A stretch of 64,000 nucleotides of DNA from Adiantum capillus-veneris (taxonomy: Eukaryota; Streptophyta; Polypodiopsida; Polypodiales; Pteridaceae). Of this stretch, positions 11,836 to 22,530 are shown piece by piece. The DNA lies in assembly GCA_014529385.2 (NCBI GenBank), contig CM043958.1, forward strand, positions 75,713,169-75,777,168, given 5' to 3'. The notes below the pieces were generated by a model. It searched no databases, was not told the origin of the DNA, and saw nothing but the letters and a program-made list of their open reading frames with translations. The position numbers and the translations under genes are program-made. Numbering within the stretch: the stretch's first letter is position 1; each line of letters begins with the position of its first letter.

Positions 11836-12426
11836 AGTCAAGCTGCTTCAGAACTACTGCCGGTAAAGACACAGGGAACGATGCAGTGACGCCTGCATAC
11901 AAGACACCTGTGGAGGTATTGCTTGATGAAAATGTCCCTGGTAATGCTGAGAAACCTGTTTCGGAAACAACAGAAGAAGAACAAAAATTTGAGGTAAAGG
12001 AGCAGAGTACGACTGGTGCTGAGGAGAAAACCCAGAATGAGGAAGACGATGTGTTGCTAGACAGCGTGCGGGTGACAAGATCAAAGACCCCGAGAAAACG
12101 AGGCCAACGTGGCAATAGTAAGTTTTTTCATTGATTATGGCTCTAATAAGTGATCTCTTGCTACACAGCTTTCTAAAGCTGATGGTCGTGTAGATGTCAG
12201 GCTGGAGAGAAGTCCCGAGGAGACCCTTGCTCAGCATATAAGAAAGGCAAAAAGAAAAGAAATCGAGAAGACTGCAGATGAGAAGCCTGAAATGGAGCAA
12301 AAAAGCAAGGAAGAGGAAGAGACCCAGGGGCAGCCAGAAGAGGAGATGGACATAGAAGACACTAAGGAGATGCAGAATACCGGCACAAGTTCTGACCCTA
12401 AACCCAGAGCCTGCAAAAGATTATAG

Positions 12427-12614
12427 TTTGCCCCCCCATGTTTCTTTTTATGTAACCACTTCTGAAATTAATATAACTTTCTTTCCCATTCGACATCTCT
12501 TTCATCTTGTGCCTAATTTTTGAACATTGTGTGTTTTTATTGTATGATTTCAATCTATAGATATGTCCTAATTGCATATTTAAATTTGAGTCTTGTGTAA
12601 TTTTGCATCTGCAG
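12427..12614. other. Spacer between gene A and gene B
   Basis: AT-rich sequence with polyadenylation-like signals follows the gene A stop. It ends in a strong 3' splice site, TTTTGCATCTGCAG, at 12601-12614, so gene B must have an upstream exon or be spliced from gene A. Confidence 0.45.
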
Positions 12615-12925
12615 ATATGTTTTCAGTTGACGAATGGCGCCTTGCAGATAGGTTCAGGGCTGACAAGCAGAATGGCAGGGCTGACATTCGTGCAATATGG
12701 AATTGCGTGTTGTCTCCTGCAGTGCTCATGTTTCCGCTATGGTATAGACTAATTAAAAGAATCCCACTGATATGGCCAAGGCCACCACCTCCGTTGAGCG
12801 TCCAACGTAGGGTTCTCATTTTGAACCTTAATGGATTACTGCTCAAGAAATTTGATGGAAAATATGGTGAAGAATTGCCCCACTGGCCAGAAATGCGGTA
12901 TGTTGTTGAAGGGGATACACAGTTT
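12615..12925 (+). pseudogene. Gene B, FCP1/HAD-like domain, 5' part
   Basis: From the acceptor at 12614 the frame is open to the CACTA insertion. It has a DEWRLADRFRADKQN segment and then RRVLILNLNGLLL, the first motif of the FCP1/NIF phosphatase fold, where the usual catalytic Asp-x-Asp is Asn-Leu-Asn. It continues in frame at 21438 once the CACTA element and its TTT duplication are removed. The LxxNGLL variant recalls a plant subgroup of FCP1-domain proteins that departs from classical phosphatases. The copy in locus X has LDINGLLL. Confidence 0.75.
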
Positions 12926-12939
12926 CACTATGAGAGATC

Positions 12940-13085
12940 GTGGTGTTTACCGCGGGCCATTACCGCAAAACAAGAGAGAGGAATTCAAAATGAGGAGAGA
13001 GAATCGTCTTGATGCAGAAGCGGCACTTTACCGCACATATTACCGTGCAAATATCCGCGATTATTGCCGCAAACATTATCGCTAA
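12940..13085. repeat. CACTA left subterminal repeats
   Basis: TTACCGC-like units recur about every 15-20 bases (for example near 12948, 12960, 13028, 13040, 13064). This resembles the subterminal sites bound by TNPA in En/Spm elements. Confidence 0.7.
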
Positions 13086-13322
13086 GACAGGCTGGACCCC
13101 CTTCCCCCTCCCTCTCCCGCGGGTTTCCATTTAAATCCAATACAACTCTTACACTCTCCAGAATGCTTGCTCACTTCACTTAATCTCTCTTTCACTCTAA
13201 AAATTATATACATAAATCATTGAACTCACAAAAAAACCATTACAAATACTATTCATAAGCACATAAAGAAACATTTGCAAATTAATCATATACTACACCA
13301 AGTGAAAGAATGGAGAGTTTTT
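13086..13322. other. CACTA interior, 3' of tnp2
   Basis: AT-rich noncoding DNA between the subterminal repeats and the tnp2 stop codon; nothing else seen. Confidence 0.5.
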
Positions 13323-16300
13323 TTAATTCTCATCTTGTATAAGATCTCTACAAGCACTAGGATCCATATTTAGACCCATAGTATTCAAATCAATAAACAA
13401 ATTTAGAGATTCTTCCTCCTCTCCATCACCTCCTATAGAATCATCATCGCTTTCTCCCTCTTCCTCCTCCTCAAGATGACTATTTGCAAGCCTTGGCTGA
13501 CCTTCTTCAACTTCTACTACATCTTCCTCTACATCTTGTGGTGATGGTATGATGGGATCAATTACTGGCTCAATGTCCGTCTCTGCAAAGATAGATCTAC
13601 CCCGCGGCGTGACTGGAATGACATACCAAAGTCTTCTTTGAAATATACATGGCACATAAAATACTTGTACGTCACACACTAAGAATAAGCTGATATACAT
13701 AGCTTAAATTTTTAATTTAAGTTAATTGCACATAGCCTAAATTACCTGCTCGCAACTACTAGGATACACTAAGTTGTCAGTTTTTCCCCGATGGAATTGG
13801 GTGGAATCCACCATAATGAGCCCATTTTCATGTCTTTTGACCTCACCCGCAAACCATCGACACTCAAAGAGGATTTTGTGAAAATATCTGAAATCCACTT
13901 TGATTATTCTCTCTATAGTACCACAATATTTGACCTCATCTATTGTTGTGTCAAAGTTTCCCATCACGCCACAATCATTAGTGGTCCGACACTCATCTAT
14001 CTTGCGGGTGCGAAAATGTCGGCCTTCGGACCAAATGGAGTTGAAAATGAAACCCTACAATCACAATGCATAAGAGGTTACATCGCATTTCATTAAGTGA
14101 TTTGCATACATGCATACATAACATATACACACTCACCTTGCGCAAGCATCCTCGTGCATACTGCCATTCTTTAGGGCTTATTTTGTTCTCCTTGTGCTTT
14201 GGCATTGGTCATGGAATTATGGATCCACTCTACTTGAATCAAGTCAGAATATTTTGCAAGCTCTTTAGGAAAAGGAGGTGCACGTCTACCTCCATGGGAC
14301 CTCTTCCATGCATCTCTATCCCTTTCTCTAGCTGCGCGGGCTTCCAAGTACATATTGACCCATTTGGTCATGATAGTGGCATTGAGTAAAGAGTAGTTGT
14401 TGACTATGGCATGAAACTCTCTATCCATGACCAAGAGTGAGCCTTTTCCACTCGGAATGGTTGAGTGCTTCCTAGGATCCTCTTCTTCACTCCACAGACG
14501 AGGCAATGATGGATCCACTGTGATGAGATACTGTGAGACATACACAAATGCCTCTTGCACCACCCAACCTTCTGCCATGCTCGCTTGAAAACATTAAAAC
14601 CACATATTTTTATTAGTAACTCCATAGCGTTTAAATGCTATCTATATTGTATTTATTTGGCATATCTCCGGTTGTGACCTCAATCTAACAAAATCCTTTA
14701 AAGTCTTCAAGAATCTCTCCAAGAAGAACATCCATCTAGAGTGAACCACCCCACAAATGGAAATCTCCTCAACAAGGTGAAGCAATAGGTGTATTTGGCT
14801 AACAAGGATTGTACGTGGGAATGCATCCTCAATAGCACACACTGCCTCTACTACTAGCTGATGGGCTACTGGTATGGCTTCTACTTCTATCTCCTTGGAG
14901 CTCACAAATCTACAGGGCAAACGTTATATAGTAGATGAAAAAAAATTCCAAAGTTCATGCATGCACAACATGATATAGTACTTGAAAAAAACCCATTACC
15001 TCACAATCTCACCCACTTTGAATATTGCAGCCTTCACCTTAGTGTCCCCATAACCACTAATAGGTATGGGAAGTACAAACTACAAGCAATAAAACATCTT
15101 AGTGAATGTCAACCTATATATAAGGACACATAGACACCACAAATTTTTCTACTCTTACTTGAAGGATTTTATGCCAATCATGGGATTTCAATCCATACAA
15201 TTGAGTGGAGCCACCCTTTTTGGTTTTTGTGAAAGCACCTTTGAGTGACCGCATATATCCCGTTGGAGTTCTGATGGATGCAATAACTTGCTTTGTCCGC
15301 TCTTGGTCTGCCTTTGACATTATCCACGGTGCTTTTGGGAGAATCATCTTTCCCCGCTCCCCCATGCAGGGCGTGGCTAAAGGGGGGAGACGTCTAATGG
15401 CTCTTAAATCTTCCCTAGCACCCAATGAATCCTTCTTGCCAATTATGTGATCCCATATAGCTTGCCCAACATTTTTGAATACATGCATAGGGTCCAATAA
15501 GTGCTGAATTTTCAACGAAGCCCAATAGGGGAGCGACAAGAAGATTGAGTACCTCGACATACCCTTTGGCAACCCATTGGGAGGCGGTGAGGTACCATGA
15601 TGCTCCTCCCAATGCTTCGCCCAATCAGCCATGTTCCAATGGAACGGCTGCACTCCATTGATAGGGGGAGCATATCTACGATGTGAAAGAGGTAGGAAGC
15701 GATGTTTGTTGGGATAGATCACCTTCCCAAGAAGAGGAGGTCTCTCTGTCACAAGGGAAGGGCCACAAGTGGGACACGCACTATCTCCAGATGTTGCCAA
15801 TCCTGCCAAGAGGTAAACAAACGTTACACATGAGACGATAAACCTAAAGAAAAGAGTATAATTAACATGTACATACTTACCAGATGCCTCTCCAAATCCT
15901 GGGTAATCATACATGGTCCACATGAGGATGCACTTGATGACGGCATTGCGGTCTCGTGGTGGCCGTGAAATGTCAATGACATCTATGCCTCTCCATAGTT
16001 CTTGAAGCTCATCAATAAGAGGCTGCAGATATACATCCATGTTTTTTACCTTGTGCTTTCCTGGAATGAGAAGTGATAGTAAAATGTTTCCCTTTTTTGT
16101 TGCCTCCCAAGGCGGAATATTGTAGTTTACAACAACCACCGACCAAGTGCTCCATGAAGTAGAGCGGTGCCCAAATGGATTTACTCCATCACTAGCTAAC
16201 CCAATCCTCAAGTGACGAGGCTCATCCCTGAACTGTGTCCATGTGTCCTCTATGTGCTTCCACGCTGGTGAGTCAGCTGGCACTCTCATAATACCATCTG

Positions 16301-17299
16301 TGGAGCGGTTTTTTGCATGCCAACTCAAAAGCTCGCTCGTACCCTTCGATCTAAACATGTGTTGGATGCGAGGGATGAGTGGAAAATGCCTCAAAACTTT
16401 ACATGGAATTCTGTTGCTCTACATTCCTTCTTTGAACCTAGGCTCCCCGCACGATGGACATGTGTCACAATCGGCATGCTCATTACAAAAGAGCACACAA
16501 TCGTTCACGCAAGCATGAATGAGATCATAATCCATCCCTAATGCAGTCACCACTTCGCGGGCTTTTCGCCTGTTCTCTGGCATGTGATTGCCAGCTGGCA
16601 GCATCTTTCCTAGCAGCCTATCACAAGAAGAAAGTACATTAGAAGCTAATTTATGCACTCCACAAGCATCCTTCACAATCTGTAAACATACCTCAAAAGT
16701 GCGTCGACACTAGCATTGCTCCATCCAAACATCGCCTGAAGGTTAAGGACTTCGAGAGAAGCCCTTAAAATGGAGTAAGAGCATCTATCATATAGTGCGG
16801 TGTGTGCCGAATTGAGTAGCTCACTCCTCGTTCGCTCGGAAGCTTCTTCGCATGCACACTCTGGTTCATTCTCCTCCTCTCGTGCAAAGAGATCCTCAAC
16901 CATTCTATGCAAATGGTCATCTTCTACATCCACATAAGGAGATGGGATGTGGTCACTCGGATAAGAGGGAGTAGCAGTACTTGGCTGATTTGATGTGCTT
17001 CCTCCCTCTCTAATGGATTCCTGGCGCATGCGCTCTTCCACCCTCCTTTCCCCTCCTCCACCAACCACACTCCAATGTGGGGTGACGTCAATAGCCGCAA
17101 CAATTTGCGGATCGTTTGTTTCCATCTGTGCACGCTTGCGAGGATCGTCCCATAGTCCATAATCTTCTACATGGCTCAAGCATATCCGTCGAAGTTGAGC
17201 AATGGCGCATTTGCACCGCACGCATGGGCATGGTAATCGCTCGGCCAACCACCATGATCTATCCGGTTTAGTGGATGGGCCAAAATCATCCCAAGCAAC
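13323..17299 (-). CDS. CACTA TNP2-type transposase (multi-exon)
   Basis: The N-terminal exon, from an acceptor near 17300, has DRSWWLAERLPCPCVRCKC, the transposase-associated zinc-binding domain. Next come LIHACVNDCVLFCNEH with CPSCGEPRF (16676-16419) and the catalytic core (16394-15114) with SWHAKNRSTDG, GLASDGVNPFG, YNIPPWE, LIPGKHKVKNMDVYLQPLIDELQELW and a C-terminal HWEEHHG region. Exons at 14920-14642 give the DUF4218-like VHSRWMFFLERFLKTLKD, 14578-14171 the following part, and 13967-13323 a DUF4216-like region (FECRWFAGEV) and an acidic tail. GT-AG introns separate the exons, one of them (about 15800-15880) read through in frame. I saw no clear premature stop in the exons examined, so it may be intact. 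Confidence 0.85.
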
Positions 17300-17516
17300 C
17301 TACATCAATAAATTACATACACTAATTAAAATCAAATTACCAAAGAATGTTAATAAAATATCGGTAAAAAGTAAAAATTAACCATTTAGGTAAAAATGTT
17401 AATTTCAAAGTACTAGAAATACTTTCATTTTATATATATTTTATAAAAAACATAGTACCAATAGATTGTGAGGATCAATAGTAATAATATCAGAACATGG
17501 CCATCTGTTTATTTGG
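17300..17516. other. tnp2 intron or 5' region
   Basis: AT-rich sequence upstream of the first recognisable tnp2 exon; probably an intron, because the exon starts at an acceptor-like AG. Confidence 0.45.
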
Positions 17517-17605
17517 CTTGAATTTGCGCCGCGGTAATATATGCGGTAATGTTTGCGGTAAGAGACGCGGTAATGCTCGCGGTAATAGGAGCGGAAAATC
17601 AAATT
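17517..17605. promoter_or_regulatory. GCGGTAAT cluster in the CACTA divergent promoter
   Basis: GCGGTAA or a close variant occurs about five times within 80 bases between tnp2 (minus) and the TNPA-like gene (plus), directly upstream of a TATA-like ATAAATAGGGG at about 17617. The same motif forms the subterminal repeats at both ends of the element. If it is the TNPA-like binding site, this cluster would let the protein control both genes. Confidence 0.6.
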
Positions 17606-19397
17606 TCAAATTTTTTTATAAATAGGGGCACCCGCGTGCCCCACGAAGTTCAAAGCCCTAAAATTCGAATTTCATCGTCTTCTCCACAGAAGCCGAGAGC
17701 GCGAACCTCACAACCTTGAGCTCTACCTCCATCTCTACTCTTTTACTCTCCACCATCTGTACTCTTCCACTCTCCTACCCTCTCCCAACAAGCGCTTCAA
17801 TTCCATGTAAGTTTTGTTGTTATGTTTTTTTATTTTTTCACACGCATACACATACATGCATACACACACACGCATACACACACACACGCATACACACATG
17901 CATACACATGCGTACACACACACTAATTAGTGCATGTGTACGTTCTTTACACACTAATTAGTGCATGTGTTCTTTACACACACTAATTAGTGTGTGCATT
18001 ATTCTAATGCACACACTAATTAGTGTAAGTAAAGACACACCAAAACTTAAATTTGTTAATTATTAGTTACTTGCAAAATCTAAACTTGTTAGATTTTATT
18101 ACTTGCATAACCTAATATGTTAAATTTGGGATTGGCCATGCACACACTAATTAGTGTGTGTTAACACACACTAATTAGTGTGTGCATTGACCAATGTGAT
18201 TGGTCAATGCACACACTAATTAGTGTGTTATTAGTGTGTGCATTGGCCAATGTGATTGGTCAATGCACACACTAATTAGTGTGTGATTAGTGTGTGCATT
18301 GGCCAATGTGATTGGTCAATGCACACACTAATTAGTGCTCATTAACACACACTAATTTTTGTGTGATTAGTGTGTGCATTGACCAATGTGATTGGTCAAT
18401 GTACACACTAATTAGTGTGCTATTAGTGTGTGCATTGGCCAATGTGATTGGTCAATGCACACACTAATTAGTGTGCTATTAGTGTGTGCATTGGCCAATG
18501 TGATTGTTCAATGCACACATTAATTAGTTTTGGATTAGTGTGTGCATTGGTCAATTGGATTGGTCAATACACACATTATTTAGTGTATGTGATTAGTCTG
18601 TGCATTGCCCAATGTGATTGATCAATACACACACTATTTAGTGTGTGATTAGTGTGTGCATTGACCAATGGAATTGGCCAATGCACACACTAATTAGTGT
18701 ATGTTAACACACACTAATTAGTGTGTGCACAATCTAATGCACACATTAATTAGTGTATGTTAAAACACACTAATTAGTGTGTGCACAAACTAATGCACAC
18801 ACTAATTAGTGTGTTTTAACACACACTAATTAGTGTATGTTAAAACACACTAATTAGTGTGTGCACAAGCCAATTACACAAGCCAATGCACACACTAATT
18901 AGTGTGTGTTAACACACACTAATTAGTGTGTGCACAAGCCAATTACACAAGCCAATGCACACACTAATTAGTGTATGTTAACACACATTAATTAGTGTGT
19001 GCACAAGCCAATTAAACAAGCCAACACTAAAACACACACTAATTATGTTAAATTAAACAACAATCAACACAAAAATAGAAACATATCTCCATGATTAAGT
19101 CGTAGGTGACGTATTAGGCCCCAATGACCGTCCAAGTGATCACGCAATCGATCACACTAATCAATAACACAATAATCTCTTATTAGTCAATACACACACT
19201 AATATCTTATTAGCACTCAAGGCTTTGCAAGAATCTTTTATAGGTTGTAGACACACATTGGATTCTTTCAACATTGGATACTATAGAGAATCCAATGTTA
19301 AAAAATCCAATGTTTGAAAAAAATCAATGTGTAAATTTTTAATCATATATTCAAATTTTATACCCTAGTTTAATCTTTGTCGTAATAAATGCAGACC
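17606..19397 (+). repeat. Leader or intron with palindromic satellite
   Basis: A probable 5' leader (17640-17810) ends at GTAAGTTTTG (about 17808), a good splice donor, and an acceptor-like TGCAG lies at 19391-19394 just before the TNPA-like ATG. Within this putative intron, 17830-17930 is an (ACAC/GCATAC) microsatellite. About 17920-19040 consists of roughly 30 copies of the 18-20-bp palindrome CACACTAATTAGTGTG, separated by TGCATTGGCCAATGTGATTGG-like spacers, themselves partly palindromic. The array should fold into many hairpins in RNA or cruciforms in DNA. Confidence 0.8.
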
Positions 19398-20876
19398 ATG
19401 TCTTCTTCTTCCACACCACGATTTCGCAGCATTGAGGATTTCATGGCAGACGGGATGTCATATCCCGACGCTCTCTCTGCCTATCATTCACAGTCGTCGC
19501 CTCAACAGTCATCATCAAGGTTCGGCTGGTTTCCGGACGCTCTAGGTGGGTCCACTGCCGTACCTGTGACTGATCCAGATGTGGAGAGGGCATTGCGTCT
19601 TCGGGCTAAGTGGTTAGGTTCACAGCAGACCCTTACACAGCGCTATTCACCGGCGCAGCTAGCAGATTTTGGATTATCAGAGGTCTCTACTCCGACTGGT
19701 GGCACTCCATACCTACAGAGTTTTCCAGCTACAGCTCCAGGTTCAACTTTTCCTTCACAGGGTCCAACACCCCAAGGTCCGACGCCGTTGGGTGCGACGC
19801 CACAGGGTCCGACGCCACGGGCATCCACCTATCCCACCTTCTGTCCCAGATTCACGTCGGCGCTCTTCTGGCAGTCAGCATCAGGGCAGCTCGCGCGCTA
19901 GCGCCGGTCGATCTCGATGAGGGAGCGGAGCTAGTTGTTGTTTTGGGGGGGGTGGGGGGGGGAGTACTATAGATTCTCCTCCACAGTCACCGCTCCCTGC
20001 TCCAGCAGAAGATGAGGACCATGACATGCCTTCACCAAATGCTCGTGGGTTATACTACCAGGTTCATAGAGAAGGTATGGTGGATCTCGGGACAGCACAG
20101 GGCAGGAGATTCCGCACACACGTCAACCAATTAATCCACTCCACATATATCAATTTTTTTCTCAAATTTGATCAGCAAGATCCCTACAACCTCACATATA
20201 TAGAGACAACCATGCACATGCATTTCCCCAACCCTGAGGGGCAACAATTCTCAAGGCAATGGTTGCAAGAGCATGTCAAAACATTTCTAAAGAACAAAAA
20301 ATCTAGTGTGAGGAGAGCGGCAAAGAAGACAATGGAGTCTCCAGAGCATAGCTATCGGCCAGGAAATGTCCATGATGTGGAGTGGGAGACCGCTATGGGC
20401 GAGAAAGAGGACGAAAGGTCAATCGGTGCGAGGATGTATACGCGTCAAGTTGAGGCCAGATCCCATCAGACTCCTACGCATTATGGTCCGGGAGGAAAAA
20501 CAGCTTGGAAAGACAAATATGTAAGTAAAAATATTAGTTTTATTGTAAAAAATATAATGTTTTTTATTTAATTAATTGGTTGCTATTTTTTGTCAGTATA
20601 ACATTACCATGAGTCGCCCTACCAGAGAAGTGCAGAGATATAGAGAGAACCATACCGAGTATCAAACTTGGTGTTGGTTGTTTGAAAATCAAATGATCTC
20701 TCGAGAGGAGTTCGAAAATGCGTGCAGAAGTCTGCAACATGTAAGTTTAATCTTATCTAAATAATCAAATTGTTGATTTTATATCAAATATTAAATTACA
20801 AAGTGTTAATTGTTTCTTTTTTATGGTTTTGCAGAGTCAAGGAGTTCCACGTGAAATGCCGCCAACTCCCCCATGA
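19398..20876 (+). CDS. CACTA TNPA-like protein (Transposase_24 type)
   Basis: Exons are about 19398-20520, 20597-20740 and 20835-20876, with clean GTAAGT donors and CAG acceptors. The N-terminal part is Ser/Pro-rich with repeats of QGPTP. The frame is lost near 19870-19975 around runs of G (19945-19962), so there is a frameshift or a missed intron there. The C-terminal part has RGLYYQVHREG, VNQLIHSTYINFFLKFDQ, FSRQWLQEHVKTFLKNKKSSVRRAAKK and WCWLFENQMISREEFE, matching plant Ptta/En/Spm TNPA-type proteins that bind subterminal repeats. It is divergent from tnp2. Confidence 0.75.
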
Positions 20877-21189
20877 GCATCCTCTATTTTGTATACGCGG
20901 GCCCCGTTTGCCCTATCCCACATGACCATACTCTATTTTGTACACGCGGGCTTTTCTTGCCCTTTATGTAAATGCAATACCTATCATTTTTTGGCTCAAT
21001 ACCTCCCCCAATTGTAATTCCACTTATGTAAATGAAATTATCAATCTTTTTTTGGCTCAATGTATTGTCCAATTGTGATATTTTGTTGTAATTAATAATA
21101 ATTTTGTAAAATAACTAAAACAAATTAAAAAAAGATGACCTTTTGGATGGTCCTGCAAAGGACAATCCAAACGGTCATCTGTTTTTTTA
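20877..21189. other. CACTA 3' region of the TNPA-like gene
   Basis: Probable 3' UTR. It has a small internal duplication: TTGTA(T/C)ACGCGGGC near 20890 and 20938, and TTTTGGCTCAATA/T near 20987 and 21050. Confidence 0.5.
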
Positions 21190-21434
21190 TAATAAATCCC
21201 TTCGCGGTAATGCTCGCGATAAGCCTGACGTGGTAATATGTGCGGGTACTGTTGCAGCAAAGCACGCGGTAATATTTGCGAAAATATTGCCGCATCCATT
21301 ACCTCATTAGTTACCGCTAGACCATTACCGCCAGCTTTGTCGCAGTAGTTTCCGCGTACGGGAATTTTTATATTTCAAGTTTGTTTGTTTTTTTGCGGTA
21401 ATGTGAGCGATAATACCGTGCATATGTTATAGTG
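21190..21434. repeat. CACTA right subterminal repeats and terminus
   Basis: GCGGTAAT/ATTACCGC variants recur near 21203, 21228, 21267, 21297, 21313, 21328 and 21395. The element ends TATAGTG at 21434, next to the TTT duplication. Confidence 0.75.
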
Positions 21435-21973
21435 TTTTGGGTAAGGCCCGATGCAGAAGTGTTTCTGAATTTTTGTTTCAGATGGTTCGAAGTGTGGATA
21501 TGGAGCTTCTGCGAGTTTGAGAAGCTCAAATGCACGCTAGCGACAGTGTTCCCTGACCACCACAAAAGATTCAATAGAGTGGTATGTCACGCGCAGTGCA
21601 CAAGGGCCCCTTTTAAATTGGGCGCGACAGATAAACCGGTGTTCCACAAGAATCTCAAAAATTTTCCTGAACTACCACCTGACACACTTATCTTTGATGA
21701 TTCTGGATATAAGCTAATGTTTAATCCATTGGGGTCATTTCTTGTTTTTCCCAAGCTAGAAAAGCAGTCTAAAGAAGTACGCGCCACCCTCCCCTCTCCT
21801 CTCTGGCACACTGGTTGTACTCGAAGGACATAATTGAGTATACAAGGAGGACTGTAATTTGTGCAGACGGACAACCTAACGACACCTATGTGCGTCGTTT
21901 TTATTGGAAATGGCGGATTGACTTTTTCAAGAAGAAAGGAACAGATTTTTTATATAAAAAGAAAGCTTCATAA
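21435..21973 (+). pseudogene. Gene B, FCP1/HAD-like domain, 3' part
   Basis: It continues the frame from 12925 with WVRPDAEVFLNFCFRWFEVW, the Arg-Pro and hydrophobic-strand region of FCP1-type domains. KPVFHKNLKNF and TLIFDDSGYK, the conserved late motif with paired Asp, follow. The open part ends at a GT (21777). A further coding-like stretch, about 21808-21973, with WKWRIDFFKKK in another frame, may be the next exon or lie after a frameshift. The counterpart in locus X has TLLIDDTPEK at the same place. Confidence 0.75.
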
Positions 21974-22470
<497 letters not shown>

Positions 22471-22530
22471 TAGATAGTTCTATTATCGTCCTGGGAGGTC
22501 AAATATGACCTATGGGACCAAATGAACATG

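Larger units (their letters stand above)
9837..12426 (+). pseudogene. Gene A, RING-like zinc-finger protein (broken)
   Basis: Exons inferred from GT-AG borders are 9837-9917, 10028-10836, 11344-11701, 11836-12117 and 12169-12426. The N-terminus is basic with SPTK repeats. Exon 2 has a frameshift near 10200, where TGA TGA appears in the first frame. Exon 3 holds a Cys/His cluster resembling a RING or related finger: CNACG, then LPCSHAYHAFCYAHL, then KCMLKDC; a TGA near 11456 precedes it. Exons 4-5 are acidic and charged (VTRSKTPRKRGQ, EEEMDIEDTKE), like a nuclear protein. The last junction does not keep phase, so its borders are approximate. It lies head-on upstream of gene B and may be fused to it. 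Confidence 0.6.
12926..21434. mobile_element. CACTA (En/Spm) transposon
   Basis: It begins CACTATGAGAG at 12926 and ends TATAGTG at 21434, with TTT on both sides (12923-12925 and 21435-21437), the diagnostic 3-bp duplication. Excising it restores an open frame across gene B. It carries a minus-strand TNP2-type transposase and a divergent plus-strand TNPA-like gene. TTACCGC/GCGGTAA motifs are clustered near both ends and again in the divergent promoter. The length of 8.5 kb is normal for an autonomous CACTA element. Only the first few bases of the termini match, followed by the subterminal motifs. Confidence 0.93.

Noticed and set aside
17920-19040. CRISPR-like array of regularly spaced repeats
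   Set aside because: Repeats are palindromes inside a eukaryotic CACTA element, spacers are themselves repetitive, and no Cas genes exist.
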